Shown: piece after piece, positions 9,679 through 20,086 of the stretch | How the letters are laid out: each line of letters starts with the position of its first letter | Position numbering within the stretch: the stretch's first letter is position 1 | Assembly (NCBI RefSeq): GCF_042453785.1 | Contig: NC_091671.1 | Location: forward strand, 36,347,001 to 36,411,000 | Direction of reading: 5' to 3' | DNA length: 64,000 nucleotides | From: Malus domestica | Taxonomy: Eukaryota; Streptophyta; Magnoliopsida; Rosales; Rosaceae | Position numbers and translations under genes: made by a program | The notes under the pieces: model-generated | The model's database searches: none | Told to the model about the DNA's origin: nothing | Seen by the model: the letters and a program-made list of their open reading frames with translations, nothing else

Positions 9679-10741
9679 TGGTAAACTTGGCAAAGCTTGA
9701 TTTTGCTGCCCTGGACATTACTAGAAAGATACCTGGGTACTGGATACTAAAATCCATATGGAAGCAGCGAATCTTGGAGATACCATCAGGGAAAATAGCA
9801 GCTCATCCTCTCAAGATCGGGCGAAGGCCATGATTTTTATTCGTCGCCATCTTGTTAAGGCACTAAAGAGCGAGTACTTAACGATTAAAGATCCGTTAGC
9901 CCTCTGGAAGGCCTTGAGAAACAGATACAATCACCAGACAACGGTGATTCTTCCAAGAGCTCGCTATGACTGGACTCGCCTAAGGATCCAGGATTTCAAG
10001 TCAGTGGCTGAGTACAATTCTGCGTTGTTTAGAATTACCTCTCAGATGAAGCTCTGTGGGGATACTATTACTGAGGAGATGTTACTGGAAAAGATTTTCA
10101 GCACATTTCATGCCTCTAACATGCTCATGCGGCAGCAGTATAGAGCGCGAGACTTCACTGAATACAAGTAGCTGATATATGTGCTCCTGGTAGCTGAACA
10201 GAACAATGAACTCCTGATGAAAAACCAGAATTCCTAACCAACTGGATCAGCACCATTCCCAGAAGTGAATGTTGCTTCCCTTGAAAGGAATACCATATCC
10301 TCTTGTGGCAATAATTATAAACAAGGACGTGGCCACAAGCGAGGCCGGTGGAACGAGAAAGGCAAGAACCATGGTGTCCAGTTTCACAACCAGGTTCCAA
10401 GGCATAATCCAGGCCCGAGCTTTAAAAATGCAAATCGCGAGAAAGGAAAAACTCATATGAACACTCTTAGAAATCCTGAAAGAGTTTGCCATAGGTGTGG
10501 TGGCAACGGACATTGGGTGCGTACTTGTCGCACCCCAAAGCATCTGGTGGAGTTATATCAAGCCTCCTACAAAAAAGAGGGTGTCGAGATCAAGTTCTTC
10601 GACCAGGCTCAACCAATGGAAACCCCTGATCCAGTGACCAATTTATCAGGACAGTTAAACACAACCCAACTGAATGCTACAGACTTTATTAATGAAAGAG
10701 GGAATGAAGTTTATGGGTCCGATTGGATTATTTATGTTTAA
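9679..10741 (+). pseudogene. Copia gag, broken
   Basis: This frame codes for the capsid and nucleocapsid polyprotein that packages the element RNA. The first 25 codons from the ATG at 9679 are in one frame. A frameshift near 9745 moves the rest to the frame starting at 9758. Recognisable parts are the conserved helical capsid region with ILPRARYDWTRLR and FRITSQMKLCG, and a zinc knuckle CHRCGGNGHWVRTC (CX2CX4HX4C) near 10485-10530. In-frame stops lie at 10169 (TAG) and 10235 (TAA). The stop at 10739 may be the natural gag end, since a 100-bp gap with a new ATG precedes pol. Confidence 0.9.
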
Positions 10742-10843
10742 TGTACTCTTATTATTTGTACTTGTGATTTAATGCTCGCATTTTCAATTCAATAAAAGTA
10801 GTATTCCAGTATGAATAAACTACTTTTTCTTTACTCAGAGAAC

Positions 10844-13800
10844 ATGGATAAAAATTATGGTTATTCTCAAAACAATATCAATGGCGGAGACTTTTGTCTT
10901 GCAGACAGCGCAACCACGCATTCAATACTTCAAGAATGAAAGTATTTCTCAAATTTGGTACTTGCAAAAGTAAAGGTAACAACAATATCAGGGCAATCAG
11001 ATGTAATTTAAGGCTTAGGAAAAGCCCAGATTATGTTACCAAATGGAACAATATTGTCCATACAGAATGCATTATACGATACTCGATCTATTCGAAATTT
11101 GTTGAGTTTTAAAGACATACGTCTAAATGGATACCACATTGAAACAAAAAGTGTAGAAAATGTGGAATATTTATGCATTACCTCCAATGATACCCATAAG
11201 CATATATTGGAGAAGTTGCATGGTTTATCGAGTGGATTGTATTATACATACATAAAGACAGTTGAGGCATATACTGTCATGAACCAGAAGTTCATTAATT
11301 CAAAGGTTTACATGCTTTGGCATGACCGTCTGAGTCATCCAGGATCTACCATGATGCGTAGAATCATTACCAACTCTAGTGGACATCCATTAATGAGCAA
11401 ACACATTGATGGCTTAAACGATAACCCTTGCAAGGCTTGTTCCCAAGGGAAGTTGGTAATTAGACCATCACAACTAAAGGTTGATGATGAATCCCCATTA
11501 TTTTTGCAAAGAATTCAAGGGGATATTTGTGGACCTATTTAACCACCTTGTGTTCCATTTTGATATTTTATGGTTTTGGTTGATGCATCTACCCGATGGT
11601 CACATGTTTGCCTATTGTCTACTCAAAATGTAGCTTTTACGAGACTTCTTGCTTAGATAATTAAGTTGCGAGCACAGTTCCCAGATCATCCCATTAAGTC
11701 CATTCGACTTGATAACGCTGGTGAATTTGCATCTCAAACCTTTGATGATTACTGCATGGCACTGAGCATTGATGTTGAACATCTTGTTCCTCATGTCCAT
11801 ACCCAAAATGGTTTAGCAGAGGCATTTATCAAGCGGCTTCAATTAATAGCCCGCACTTTGCTCATGAAAAAGAAATTGCAAGTCTCAGCATTGGGACATG
11901 CCATCTTACATACAACATCATTAGTTCGACTGAGACTCATAGCCAACCACCAATACTCATTAATACAACTCGTGTTTGGACATCAGCCAAACATTTCACA
12001 TTTATGAGTTTTTGGTTGTGTTGTTTATGTGCCTGTTGCATCGCCACAACGAACTAAAATGGGACCTTAGCGCATATTGGGAATTTATGTGGGTTTTGAT
12101 TCACCATCTATCATTAGATATTTGGAACCTTTGACTGGTGATATGTTTACAACTCGTTTTGCTGATTGTCATTTTGACGAGACAGTTTTCCCGTCGTTAG
12201 GGGGAGGAAAGACCGTTCTAGAAGAACAGCAAGAGCTGACATGGGTTGTTCCCACCTTATCTCATTTTGATCCACGAAGCACTCAATGTGAAAATGAAGT
12301 GAAAATGATCGTTCATCTTTAAGGTATTGCTAATCAAATGCAAGATGCATTTAATGATGCTTCAAAAGTGACACAGTCACATATACCAGCTGCAAACACA
12401 CCTGCAAGAATTGATGTCTCTATTGGACAAAATAAAGTGGCAAAAAATGATTCATCCAGTGCATGTCTGAAGCGTGGTAAACCCCCAAGTTCAAAAGATT
12501 CAGCCCCTCGAAAGAGAAAGATGAGGGCACAGTTGAACCCAAATGATATCATTCAAGAAAAGAAATTGAATGATAAATCCACAATTCGTGATTCTGTACT
12601 TCCAGAAAAAAGAAAATGTCCTTGATGAGACACATGTCTCTGAAGAGATAGAAGTACAAGAAAGCAAAGAAATATCCATAAATTATGCATGTACTAATGA
12701 ATTGTGGGATCGAAATGAAATAATCATCGACAACATGTTTGCATTTGCAATAGCCACTGAAATTATCTTAAGTGATGATATTGAGCCCCGCTCTGTTGAT
12801 GAATGCAGACAGAGACAAGATTGGCCTAAATGGAAAGATGCAATCCAGGCAGAATTAAATTCCTTGGAAAGATGAAGTGTTTTTGGACCAGTAATCCAAA
12901 CCTCGCCTGGTGTGAACCTCGTAGGTTACAAATGGGTATTCACAAGGAAACGTAACGAGAAAAACGAGATTGCAAGATATAAAGCACGACTCGTTGCACA
13001 AGGTTTTTCACAAAGACCTGGAATTGATTATGAAAAGACATAATCTCCTGTAATGGACGCAATTACATTCCGTTACTTAATAAGTTTGGTGATTTCAGAA
13101 AAACTTGACATGCGACTTATGGATGTCATCACCGCGTATCTATATGGAGAATTAGATACTGACATATATATGAAAGTCCCAGAAGGACTTAAGTTGCCTG
13201 AAGCAACTAACAAACCACGAGGTATGTTCTCAATCAAATTAAGGCGATCACTGTATGGGCTGAAACAATCTGGGCGAATGTGGTATAATCGTCTCAGTGA
13301 GTATTTGATTAAAAAATGATATGCCAACATTGTCATCTGCCCTTGTGTGTTCATTAAGAAATCAAATACTGGATTTGCTATAGTGGCAATATACGTCGAT
13401 GATATGAACCTAGTTGAAACCCCTGAAGAGCTCAACAAAACTGCTGAATATCTGAAAAGCGAATTTGAAATGAAAGACCTTGGGAAAACAAAATATTGTC
13501 TCGGCCTGCAAATCGAGCATTGTGTTAATGGAATTTTGGTCCATCAATCAGCTTACATTGAAAAAATACTAAAGCGATTTGGCATGGACAAAGCTAATCC
13601 ACTTAGCACCCCCAATGGTCATTCGTTCTTTGGACATTAAGAAAGATCCATTCCGTCCAAAAGAAGATGATGAACCGGTCCTTGGTCCAGAAGTACCATA
13701 TTTGAGTGCAATAGGTGCTTTATTGTATTTAGCACAATGTATTAGACCAGATATAGCTTTTTCAGTTAACTTGTTAACCAGGTACAGCTCTGCTCCAACA

Positions 13801-14190
13801 ATTCATCATTGGAAAGGAGTCAAAGATGTTCTACGATACCTTCGTGGGACAACAGATATGGGTCTCTTCTACTCAGACAAGCCCACAAATGAACAGATCC
13901 TTGTTGGATACGCAGATGCTAGTTTTCTCTCCGATCCGCATAAAGCCCGCTCACAAAATGGATATGTGTTCACTAATGGAGATACTGCAATTTCATGGCG
14001 ATCAACCAAGCAAACGCTAGTTGCTACATCTTCCAATCACTCGGAAATAATTGATTTGCATGAAGCAAGTCGTGAATGTTCTTGGCTAAGATCAATGATC
14101 CATCACATCCGGAATTCATGTGGTCTACCTTCAAAGACAGACACTTCAACGTCATACATGAAGATAATGCAGCCTGTGTTGCCTAAATGA
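10844..14190 (+). pseudogene. Copia pol (protease, integrase, RT, RNase H), broken
   Basis: From the ATG at 10844 the order is protease (LADSATTHS, the D-S-A active site), integrase with the HHCC zinc region (WHDRLSHPG ... CKACSQGK, 11320-11440) and the core (DNAGEF, HTQNGLAEAF), reverse transcriptase (13053-13640, with LYGLKQS and the catalytic YVDD at about 13395), and RNase H (13750-14170). At least eleven in-frame stops are visible (10937, 11009, 11540, 11561, 11654, 12005, 12068, 12320, 12873, 13041, 13317), with frameshifts near 12600 and 13615. The element is therefore non-autonomous. Ty1/copia pol makes and integrates the cDNA when intact. Confidence 0.93.
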
Positions 14191-14642
14191 AGAAATGATT
14201 CATCAAGGGCGACAAGACCAAACACATATCTCCAAGATTTTTCAGTGCACATGAGCTTCAGAAGGCTAAAGTTATTGAAGTGAGACAAATATGTTCCAAT
14301 GAAATTTAGCAGACTTGTTCACCAAATCTTTACCAAAGTGCACATTTCAGAAGTTGGTGCAGGGAATCGGATTACGTCAGCTTACAAATTTGAAGAATGC
14401 GAAATCCGGGGGAGATACAATTCAGGGGGAGCATGCATGATACATACATGTTGTACTTTTTTTCCTTCGATTAGGATTTTTTCCACTGGGTTTTTCCTAT
14501 CAAGGTTTTAACGAGGCAACATAAGCATGCTCAACATCATTCGGGTAAAATTGTACTCTTTTTCCTTCGCTATGGTTTTTTTTCCCACTGGGTTTTTCCA
14601 AGCAAGGTTTTAATGAGGCAATTGATGTTGATATGTGGGCAT

Positions 14643-14653
14643 CAAAGGGGGAG
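14643..14653 (+). other. Copia polypurine tract
   Basis: CAAAGGGGGAG abuts the TG of the right LTR. This is the expected plus-strand primer site of reverse transcription. Confidence 0.85.
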
Positions 14654-14918
14654 TGTTGTAAAATAGTGGGTATGTTTGCCCACATGTATATAGTAACTCT
14701 TTCACAAGTTCAATAATGTCATTTGTTTGTTTCCTATGAAGTTGCTCTATAAATAGAGCACTACACTTGATCAAATTAGACTTGGAAGAGCAAAACAACT
14801 AATAGCAATAATATACATTACTTCATCTGCAACAACTTGTGTTGGTATAATATTTTGCAACTGCTTCGCTTCTGTCCCTAATAAAGGTTATCTCTCTAAA
14901 TTTTGCCTATTTATAACA
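14654..14918 (+). repeat. Copia right LTR
   Basis: 265 bp, collinear with the left LTR and about 95.5% identical. It ends about 425 bp upstream of the F-box pseudogene start codon in the same orientation, so it could in principle drive readthrough transcription into it. Confidence 0.95.
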
Positions 14919-14923
14919 CTAGT

Positions 14924-15342
14924 CTTTTATTTTCCGGTTTCCAAGTATCTTTTTAGTTAACTTTTTGTTGTAAGATTCTTTATTCTATTATGTATTATTT
15001 TATGAGAATTCTACGAAAAAGCAGTCTAAAAGTTACTATATGTTTTAGATCTATCTTTTTTTTATATACAAGTGAATTTACAAGAGGCAAGATTTAAATG
15101 TCAAACCTTAGGTGTAACATTTTGAGCACTTAAGCTAATAGCCCCATGTATCTATCTTTTATCATTTTACTTGTTTTAGTTTCTATTTTCTGTTCACAAT
15201 ATGCCTTGTTTACCTATTAAATTACATCCTACATTTTCAGTTCGGATGCTAGAAAAACTAAAAAGCATAGCGCCAAGTCTTATATAGTGTCTTCTGTTCA
15301 ACGTATTATGTATGTTTTTTCAGCAAACGTATCATTTTGTAA
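14924..15342 (+). promoter_or_regulatory. F-box upstream region, continuation of copy B
   Basis: Before the copia insertion this DNA joined 8635. It aligns with 6480-6740 (TTCTTTATTCTATTATGTA, TGTTTTAGATCTATC, TTTTCAGTTCGGATGCTAGAAAAACT). It directly precedes the F-box pseudogene ATG at 15343 and presumably held its promoter and 5'UTR. No clear TATA box can be assigned. Confidence 0.55.
15060..15149 (-). mobile_element. Short SINE-like insertion
   Basis: A 90-bp insertion absent from the duplicate copy at 6640-6660 is flanked by an 11-bp direct repeat ATCTATCTTTT (15049-15059, 15150-15160). It begins with a T-run on the + strand, so a poly(A) tail on the minus strand. These are retroposon hallmarks. 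A degenerate GGTTTGACAT may be a box B. Confidence 0.6.
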
Positions 15343-17022
15343 ATGGGTACCAACTCAAAGTCAAAGCTTCCAAATGCATGCAATGGAGATAGGATCAGTA
15401 GTTTACCAAATGAAATTCTTTGCCGCATCCTTTCCCTCCTTCCAACAAAAGAAGCTGTAAAGACCAGTGTTTTATCACCGAGATGGAGGTATGTGTGGAC
15501 TCCTATTCCCACTCTAGACCTTTGTGATAAGAGCTCGCAAAGAGCATTGAATTCAGTTAGCCCCGGTTTCACTGAGTTTGTGGGTCGTCGCCTCTTCACT
15601 CATAGATTCCACCGAGATCGAGGTTTTGCGGAGTTCTTGGATCGTGCACTCGTCATTCGTGGCTCATCTGACATTCATACATTCCGTCTCTCTTGTACTT
15701 GAGTGGAGAATTATCCTAGTGTTGAAGCTTGGATTTGCACTGCCATTAGGCTTAAGGTTGTTGAACTCGAACTTGTTCTTCATTCTTTAAGCTACCCGTT
15801 TGAGTTGCCCGATAACCTTTTCACGTGCAAGACATTGGTGGTTTTGAAGCTTTGGCTGGAATCAAATGTTACCTTTACTCCTACTTCAGGTTGTTTCCCA
15901 AATCTGAAGTTCTTCCATGCCAGAATCCGCAATCCTGATGCTGACTCAATGGAGACGCTCTTTTATTCTTGCCCTGCACTCGAAGACTTAATCATAGATG
16001 GACTTGTTGCAGTTCGTAAAGTTTTGAATTTTAATATCTCTGCACCTAAACTGAAAAGACTCAAAATATATTTGGTCAAAGACGAACCGTGGGAAGAAAC
16101 TGGGTCCAATATTTCTTTCGAAGTCAATGCTCCAAATCTTGAAACTTTTGATCTGGAGGAAGACTTTTTTGCAAACTATTACCTCAATGCAAATCAACTG
16201 AGCAAAGCAAACATTAATCTCGAAGATGTGCACAAGTCTGGGCACGATGACTATGAACTTGGTTGGGATTATCGTCTGCAGAAGCTTTTTGCCGGAATTA
16301 TCAATGTGAAATTTCTGTCACTTTCAGCTCCAATTTTTGGGGTAAGTTTTCTGTAACTTCAACTTATTCCCTTATTAGTGTTTGATAGCCTTTTAACTTG
16401 CTGGAATTTAAATTTTCATGAAATATTGGATTGCCCTCTAATACTTCATGATTACTGTAGGATCCTGGCTGCTACACTGAAGATAATTTCCCTTTCCCTA
16501 AACTGAATCGTTTGAACCACTTGGAGTTACTTCTTGACACTTGCTGCAGTTGGAAAGCTCTCATAGATCTGCTCAATATGTCGCCCCATCTGGAATATCT
16601 TGATTTCACAACTGTAAGTATTTGTGGATTTACCTTTGCTCTAGAATCTAAATGAATGGTAAATAAGGGTGTTGAATTTTTCGAACATTTCAACTTCACT
16701 CATTATTTTTTGTAATATTCTTTAGAACAAGAGATGTAAGGCGGATCATCCCTTGGAGGACTCGGCACGTGAATGGGTTCCACCTGAGTTTGTGCCTGTT
16801 TGCTTGTCGTCATACTTGAAGACTATATCCATACAGGGAATCGAGGGGCGGCCTGATGAGATGGAAGTGACAAAGTACTTGTTGAAGCATGGTGAAGTCC
16901 TGGATAAGGTGACATTTTATACGAGTGCCGTTCGTGCAGATCACAAGATGAAGCTGTGTCAAGATATTTCAATGTTCTCAAAGGGTTCGATGACTTGTCA
17001 AATTGATTTCCTGGAGAAATGA
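15343..17022 (+). pseudogene. F-box/FBD/LRR-repeat gene with one nonsense codon
   Basis: Exons are 15343-16341, 16461-16613 and 16726-17022, with GT/AG introns all in phase 0, giving 482 codons plus stop if the internal TGA is ignored. Residues about 16-60 (DRISSLPNEILCRILSLLPT ... SPRWRYVW) are an F-box, which would dock to SKP1 in an SCF ubiquitin ligase. The middle has leucine-rich segments (LKRLKIYL, LEDLIIDGL), and the last exon has an FBD domain (EGRPDEMEVTKYLLKHGEVL). The only defect seen is TGA at 15700-15702, after 119 codons. Its sequence context suggests a single base change from GGA. The frame is otherwise intact over more than 1 kb, so the break is recent, or stop readthrough or a sequencing error must be considered. 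It is paralogous to the gene at 26269. Confidence 0.88.
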
Positions 17023-17267
17023 CATCTAGGTTTTTATATGATTCCATTTTCGAGGAATGGGTCCTTTGCCTTTCTTTGTTGTAAAACATGAATTTATTAT
17101 CTGCACCTGTTTTTAACTTTCTTTATGTTTTCTGTTTAGCATCGTTAGTTTTGGAGGACTAATATTTTGGGAACATATTTGCCTTTAACTTAGGAGACAA
17201 TATCTATTTTCGTCATGCACTTATGCGATGCTTCGCCAGTTGATAACCTTATATCTCAATTGTTGAA
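17023..17267 (+). other. 3' flank of the F-box pseudogene
   Basis: AT-rich DNA with no frame, probably holding the 3'UTR. No unambiguous AATAAA was assigned. Confidence 0.4.
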
Positions 17268-17428
17268 TGGTGTATGTTATTCACATATCTCATTTTACTT
17301 CTCACATACCCTCTTAATTTCCGATCGTCGAATCGAATGAATTGAAGAAGATCAAATGACATAAATTAATAAGGGGTGTGTGAGAAGTAAAAAAAAATAA
17401 AAAAATATGCGGGTATCACAACCCTTGT
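17268..17428. mobile_element. MITE with inverted arms
   Basis: TACTTCTCACATACCCTCTT on the left is the imperfect reverse complement of the GGGGTGTGTGAGAAGTA block on the right, separated by about 50 bp. The roughly 160-bp size and arm structure fit a MITE. I could not establish a clean target duplication. Confidence 0.55.
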
Positions 17429-17616
17429 TAAATTTGTTAGAAATGGATGCATTATTTTCTATTAAAGTTTTATATACTTGAGTTTCTTCCTCCTCTTCTA
17501 TTTTCTTTTTTGGTGGACTTGAATTATTTTCAAATAGCCAAGGTACTCCTTCTCCTTAGATCCCATCAACTTTCCTGTTGGCCTGTGTAAATTAATAGAA
17601 GCATGTGGAGTGTGGA

Positions 17617-18430
17617 CAGGCCCGGCCCTAAGGGTAGCCCAAAAAATAGTAAGAAATATCATAGTTCATTTGTTAGTGCAGTGAAAATATTGGCTTCATT
17701 TTTCTTTGGGGTGTTGAGTTTGAAACACGAAGCTGCATTTCAGTCACTAGATTTTTCTTAATTTTTCTTGTTTTTCAAATTTACTGCCAATCCATCTGTC
17801 CAAATGCATATAAAGTTATAAAACTCAAGTCTTTTTGCAATCTTTTTTCTTTCAACTTCTCATTCTCTCAATTTCTATCGAATGTTTAAACCAATTTCCT
17901 ATTCTCTCCATTTCTATTGAATATTTAAACCAACTATCATATGGTCTTAAAGATTGTACTTTAAGATAATCAAAACTTTGAATTTTATATATTTCTTTTC
18001 AATGACTTTTTATTCAATGGATTATTTTAATATTCAATTCGTTAGTGTGATGTTGATTTTAGAAGAAAAAAATACAAGAAAAACAATTGGCGTTGAATTT
18101 ATTATACTCGTCAATCAAGTTTTATTGTTATTTACTCTCGTAATCATCAAGTTTTATTGTTCTTCACTCTCAATCTTAAACTCTTGACTGCAAACATTTA
18201 GTACATTTGTGTCTAAAAACGTGAATCGTGTAATGTTTAAATAATGTTTGTATATTTATCTTCTTTTGATATTAATTTTTAATGATATTTGATGTGAAAA
18301 TAGAACTTTTATGTATTTAGCGAATTCTTTTTTATACAAATCAATATACAAAGGACCGGGGATCAAAGAATTTTAGGGCCCCACTTCGAAGGCTCGCCTA
18401 AGGGCCCTTAAATTCTCAGGGCCGGCCCTG
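17617..18430. mobile_element. hAT-like element with GGCCGGCCC ends
   Basis: The left end CAGGCCCGGCCCTAAG and the complement of the right end CAGGGCCGGCCCTGAG are inverted repeats, a terminus common in plant hAT-type non-autonomous elements. The 8-bp flanks are AGTGTGGA on the left and CATGTGGA on the right, a 6/8 match. An exact CATGTGGA also lies 8 bp further left at 17602-17609. The 814-bp body is AT-rich with no transposase. Confidence 0.65.
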
Positions 18431-19041
18431 CATGTGGACTTAACTTAGTCTAGTTGATTAAAACAATATACTACACTTCATATACTCAAGTTGCAATCCT
18501 TCTCCGAACAATTTAATGAATCAAAGTAGAACATTGCTTGTAAAAAAAACAATGAGAAATTAGGTTTCCATCTCTCATTTTTCAACTCCATTGATTGAAA
18601 TCTTATTCATTTTCAAATTTTTATCAAGGATCCCTTGGTTTTAATACACGTCATTAATTCTTCAAAAAAAAAAATACATGTCATTAATTATTTCAATAAT
18701 AAAATATTTTACATGACAAGATAATTAAATCTTATTTCTAAATATATTCATTTAGTGTTAGAAACGTTACATTTGATATATTTTTATTTTTAGTTTGTAC
18801 CCATTTTAATGTGCAACCTTTTGTTTTTCAAATTGTACCAATTTTCTTTTCAATTTTAGTTTGTACTATATTTATTTCTTTTCATGTCCATATTTTTCAA
18901 ACTTTTATTTGTACTCATATTTTTTTAACTTTTTATTTGTACCCATAATTTATGCAAGATGTACCTTTTTTTTTTTTTTTTGTAAGTACAATTTTTTACA
19001 TAAAATGTACCCATTTTTTAATGTAAGACCTATATACCCAT

Positions 19042-19046
<5 letters not shown>

Positions 19047-19094
<48 letters not shown>
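19047..19094 (+). repeat. (TA)n microsatellite
   Basis: About 24 TA dinucleotides within the dispersed repeat. Confidence 0.95.
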
Positions 19095-19101
<7 letters not shown>

Positions 19102-19130
19102 TAATGTACCCATTTTTTTTATATAAAACG

Positions 19131-19399
19131 TGTAACATCTCACATCGGCCAACGGAAAGGGGATGATGTGCCTTATATGTACATGATTCCCTCCATATAG
19201 CACAAGGCCTTTTGGGAGCTCACTAGCTTCAGGTTTCATTGGAACTCCGAAGTTAAGCGAGTTCGGACGAGAGCAATCCCAGGATGGGTGACCCACTGGG
19301 AAGTTCTTGCGTGAGTTTCCAGAAACAAAACCTTAAGGGAATGGTAAGCTCAAAGCGAACAATATCGTGTTACGGCGGAGTCGAGTCTGGGATGTGACA
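19131..19399 (+). mobile_element. Cassandra-type TRIM, solo LTR
   Basis: A 269-bp unit starts TGTAACATCTCACATCGG and ends GGGATGTGACA, the typical Cassandra LTR ends, and is flanked directly by AACG on both sides (AAACG if the last A is counted in the target duplication). Its middle (19241-19318) is a 5S rRNA-like segment. The host repeat resumes right after the unit, so this is a solo LTR left by recombination between the two LTRs. Cassandra elements are non-coding and use the 5S internal promoter for Pol III transcription; that is family knowledge. Confidence 0.9.
19241..19318 (+). other. 5S rRNA-derived segment in the Cassandra LTR
   Basis: ACTCCGAAGTTAAGCG and GGATGGGTGACC match the internal control region (box A and box C) of plant 5S rRNA in the right order and spacing, with CTGGGAAGTTCTTGCGT following like the 5S 3' part. 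The 5' half is much less 5S-like, so this is not a functional 5S gene. Confidence 0.88.
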
Positions 19400-20086
19400 A
19401 ACGTACCACCTTTTTGTATAAAATGTACCAACTTTTTGTATGTAAAATGTACTAAATCACCAATTTTTTGTATGTAAAATGTCATTAATATAAGTAATGA
19501 CAAATCATGGGTTTTATTTGAGTATAATTTCTCATTAAGATAAATTATACTTTTTTATATAAGATAATTTATTTTTTAATATTTTCAATCCCACGAATCA
19601 TGAATTTTATTTAAAATCTCATTAATATAAGTAACTACAAATATCAAATTTTAATTTAAAAATTATAATAATCTATATAGAAATGCATTATTGCATTTCA
19701 GTCAAAGAACGTTGACAAATAGGGACCGCATCCAAAGTCACCCAAAAAACAATATAAAAGTATGGGAACATGTTCCACCATTCTTGAATAATGTATATTT
19801 CACCATATAAATTTTCATAATTGGAATTATTTAATATTTATTTGAAGATCATCTCTAAAAAATTATTTGAATCAAAGATCGTTTCGTCATCCAAATTTAT
19901 AGAACAAATTGACGGTGTGAGTACCAAGTAACATATTCATGATGAACGATCTTTGATTGATTAATTTTTTTATATGAATGATCTTCAAATGAAGATTTAT
20001 AAATTAAATGATTTTGTTTATGAAGTTTATATGGTGACGATGTAACGACCAGTCCACAAATATTACGAATTTTATCATTTTTAAAA

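Larger units (their letters stand above)
8641..14918 (+). mobile_element. Ty1/copia LTR retrotransposon, full length, decayed
   Basis: The element has two 265-bp LTRs starting TGTTGTAAAATAG and ending TATTTATAACA, flanked by a perfect 5-bp target duplication CTAGT (8636-8640, 14919-14923). Order inside is leader, gag, protease, integrase, reverse transcriptase, RNase H, the Ty1/copia order, ending in a polypurine tract. After the left LTR comes CGTTATCAACACGAG rather than the common TGGTATCAGAGC primer site. Gag and pol are broken by many stops and frameshifts. The LTRs differ at about 12 of 265 positions (4.5%), which suggests an insertion one to a few million years old if usual plant rates hold. 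Confidence 0.95.
18550..19740 (+). repeat. Dispersed repeat with GTACCCA motifs, copy 1
   Basis: From GAGAAATTAGGTTTCCATC to GGACCGCATCCAAA this AT-rich DNA, full of TTTGTACCCAT-like words, matches the reverse complement of 37860-38810. Two inverted copies 20 kb apart indicate an old mobile repeat of about 0.9-1.2 kb. No coding sequence is visible. A Cassandra-type LTR and a TA microsatellite lie inside it. Confidence 0.6.

Noticed and set aside
10155..10543. Minus-strand frames of 81 and 98 codons in the copia gag
   Set aside because: Shadows of the gag frame, whose zinc knuckle gives the true strand.
8641..14918. Active copia element
   Set aside because: At least 13 in-frame stops and three frameshifts in gag and pol.
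19131..19399. Functional 5S rRNA gene
   Set aside because: Only the 3' 70-80 bp resemble 5S well, and the LTR ends show a Cassandra element.
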